Positions 63,262 through 64,000 of a stretch of 64,000 nt of DNA are shown here, piece after piece; the stretch's first letter is position 1, and every line of letters starts with the position of its first letter. This DNA comes from an uncultured Pelagibacteraceae bacterium (lineage in GTDB: Bacteria > Pseudomonadota > Alphaproteobacteria > Pelagibacterales > Pelagibacteraceae), in NCBI GenBank assembly GCA_902590505.1, contig CACIWZ010000001.1:248001-312000 (forward strand), read 5' to 3'. The notes under the pieces were generated by a model. It worked only from the letters and a program-made list of their open reading frames with translations, had not been told where the DNA came from and ran no database searches. The translations under genes were made by a program, and so were the position numbers.

Positions 63262-64000
63262 TTATGCAGTTTTTTTCATTGAGTTATTTCCTATAATATC
63301 TCTAATAAATTTACCAGTATAACTCTCTTTTACTGCTGAAACTTTTTCAGGCGTTCCTTCAGCTATAATTCTTCCGCCATTAATACCCCCTTCAGGACCC
63401 ATGTCTATTATGTGATCTGCTGTTTTTATAACATCTAAATTATGTTCTATTACAACCACAGTATTACCCGTATTTGCAAATGCTTGTAAAATTTCCAAAA
63501 GTTTTTTTATATCATGGGAATGTAATCCAGTAGTAGGCTCATCTAAAATATAAAGAGTTCTACCAGTTGGTCTTTTTGATAATTCTTTAGCTAATTTAAT
63601 TCTTTGAGCTTCTCCTCCAGATAATGTAGTAGCTTGTTGACCAATTTTCATATAACCAAGCCCAACATGTTTAAGTGTAATTAATTTCGATTTTATACTT
63701 TGTATGTTTTCGAAAAATTCACAACCTTCATCAACGGTCATATCTAAAACATCTGCAATATTTTTACCTTTGAATCTGATTTCTAATGTCTCTCGATTAT
63801 ACCTTGCTCCTTTGCAGGTATCGCAAGGGATAAACACATCAGGTAAAAAATGCATTTCATAGGTTAATACACCATCTCCTTCGCAAGTTTCACATCTACC
63901 GCCTTTAACATTAAATGAATATCTGCCCACCTTGTATCCTCTTGCTTTAGACTCAGGTAAACCAGCAAACCATTCTCTAATTGGACCAAATGCTCCAGTA
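63262..64000 (-). CDS. uvrA: Excinuclease ABC subunit A, C-terminal part (5' end outside window)
   Basis: DNA-damage recognition ATPase of nucleotide excision repair. The frame is open to the window edge; the 245 or so residues seen are the C-terminal part, from [20 protein letters not shown] through the zinc motif CETCEGDG and CDTCKG, the ABC signature [18 protein letters not shown], Walker [13 protein letters not shown], and VIEHNLDVI with the switch His. A GTG at 63930 (VGRYSFN) is internal and is not the start. Confidence 0.97.
   Translation of the reverse strand, partial: TGAFGPIREWFAGLPESKARGYKVGRYSFNVKGGRCETCEGDGVLTYEMHFLPDVFIPCDTCKGARYNRETLEIRFKGKNIADVLDMTVDEGCEFFENIQSIKSKLITLKHVGLGYMKIGQQATTLSGGEAQRIKLAKELSKRPTGRTLYILDEPTTGLHSHDIKKLLEILQAFANTGNTVVVIEHNLDVIKTADHIIDMGPEGGINGGRIIAEGTPEKVSAVKESYTGKFIRDIIGNNSMKKTA

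Noticed and set aside
1-64000. CRISPR arrays, insertion sequences, prophage or defence islands
   Set aside because: No regularly spaced repeats, transposase-like or phage-like proteins, or restriction genes were seen. The window is ordinary core and transport genes.

Overview
The window looks like a chromosome segment from a streamlined, AT-rich alphaproteobacterium, most likely of the SAR11 group (Pelagibacterales). The reasons are very low GC, coding on nearly every base, many ATGA/TAATG start-stop overlaps, short intergenic gaps, Lys/Asn/Ile-rich proteins, and alphaproteobacterial gene orders in compressed form (pyrG-kdsA-eno-ftsB-lipA-coq10-pncC-ispDF-ntrYX-trkA; dgt-argS-nagZ-scpAB-tatABC-serS-yajC-secDF). 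The assignment is inference from gene content and style; no marker phylogeny was possible. There is no prophage, insertion sequence, plasmid function or CRISPR array.

Layout. 1-6565: core metabolism (CTP synthase, KDO-8-P synthase, enolase, lipoyl synthase, a COQ10-type protein, CinA-C amidase, PgpA). 6558-13684: IspDF, then the NtrY/NtrX two-component system and TrkA/TrkH potassium uptake. 13685-22256: a glycerol module (GpsA-type dehydrogenase, glycerol kinase, and a six-gene ABC importer resembling the rhizobial glycerol system). 22281-26794: lower glycolysis (GAPDH, pyruvate kinase, phosphofructokinase) plus a hydratase-family protein. 27069-30877: a ferric-iron ABC importer behind two Fur-box-like sites. 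30897-32039: tRNA-Arg and ZapE. 32198-36473: a general amino-acid (Aap-type) ABC importer. 36468-38869: cysteine synthase, an exported DUF-type protein, an XRE regulator, tRNA-Asn and tRNA-Cys. 38898-45148: a carbohydrate or compatible-solute ABC importer with a GH63/MGH1-like glycosidase. 45182-51834: ValS, IlvD, ManC-like, ExoIII, ErpA/IscA. 51866-62631: dgt, argS, nagZ, scpAB, tatABC, serS, yajC, secDF. 62633-64000: a PuuD-like membrane protein and the 3' part of uvrA.

How the parts fit. Glycerol entering by the ABC system can be phosphorylated by GlpK, oxidised to DHAP by the adjacent GpsA-type enzyme, and pass through GAPDH, enolase and pyruvate kinase, all encoded here. Four complete ABC importers for glycerol, iron, amino acids and a glycoside lie in 30 kb, which suits an oligotroph living on dissolved small molecules. 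Three of the four have a strong hairpin directly after the substrate-binding-protein gene.

Points of most interest: complementary loss of catalytic motifs in the two glycerol-importer ATPases; a one-base frameshift in tatC at a T7 run; a linked glycoside importer and GH63-like hydrolase; tandem Fur boxes; an NtrYX pair without a PAS domain or a GAFTGA loop; a phosphofructokinase with a mixed donor-specificity signature; and the absence of the pdh genes from their usual place before lipA.
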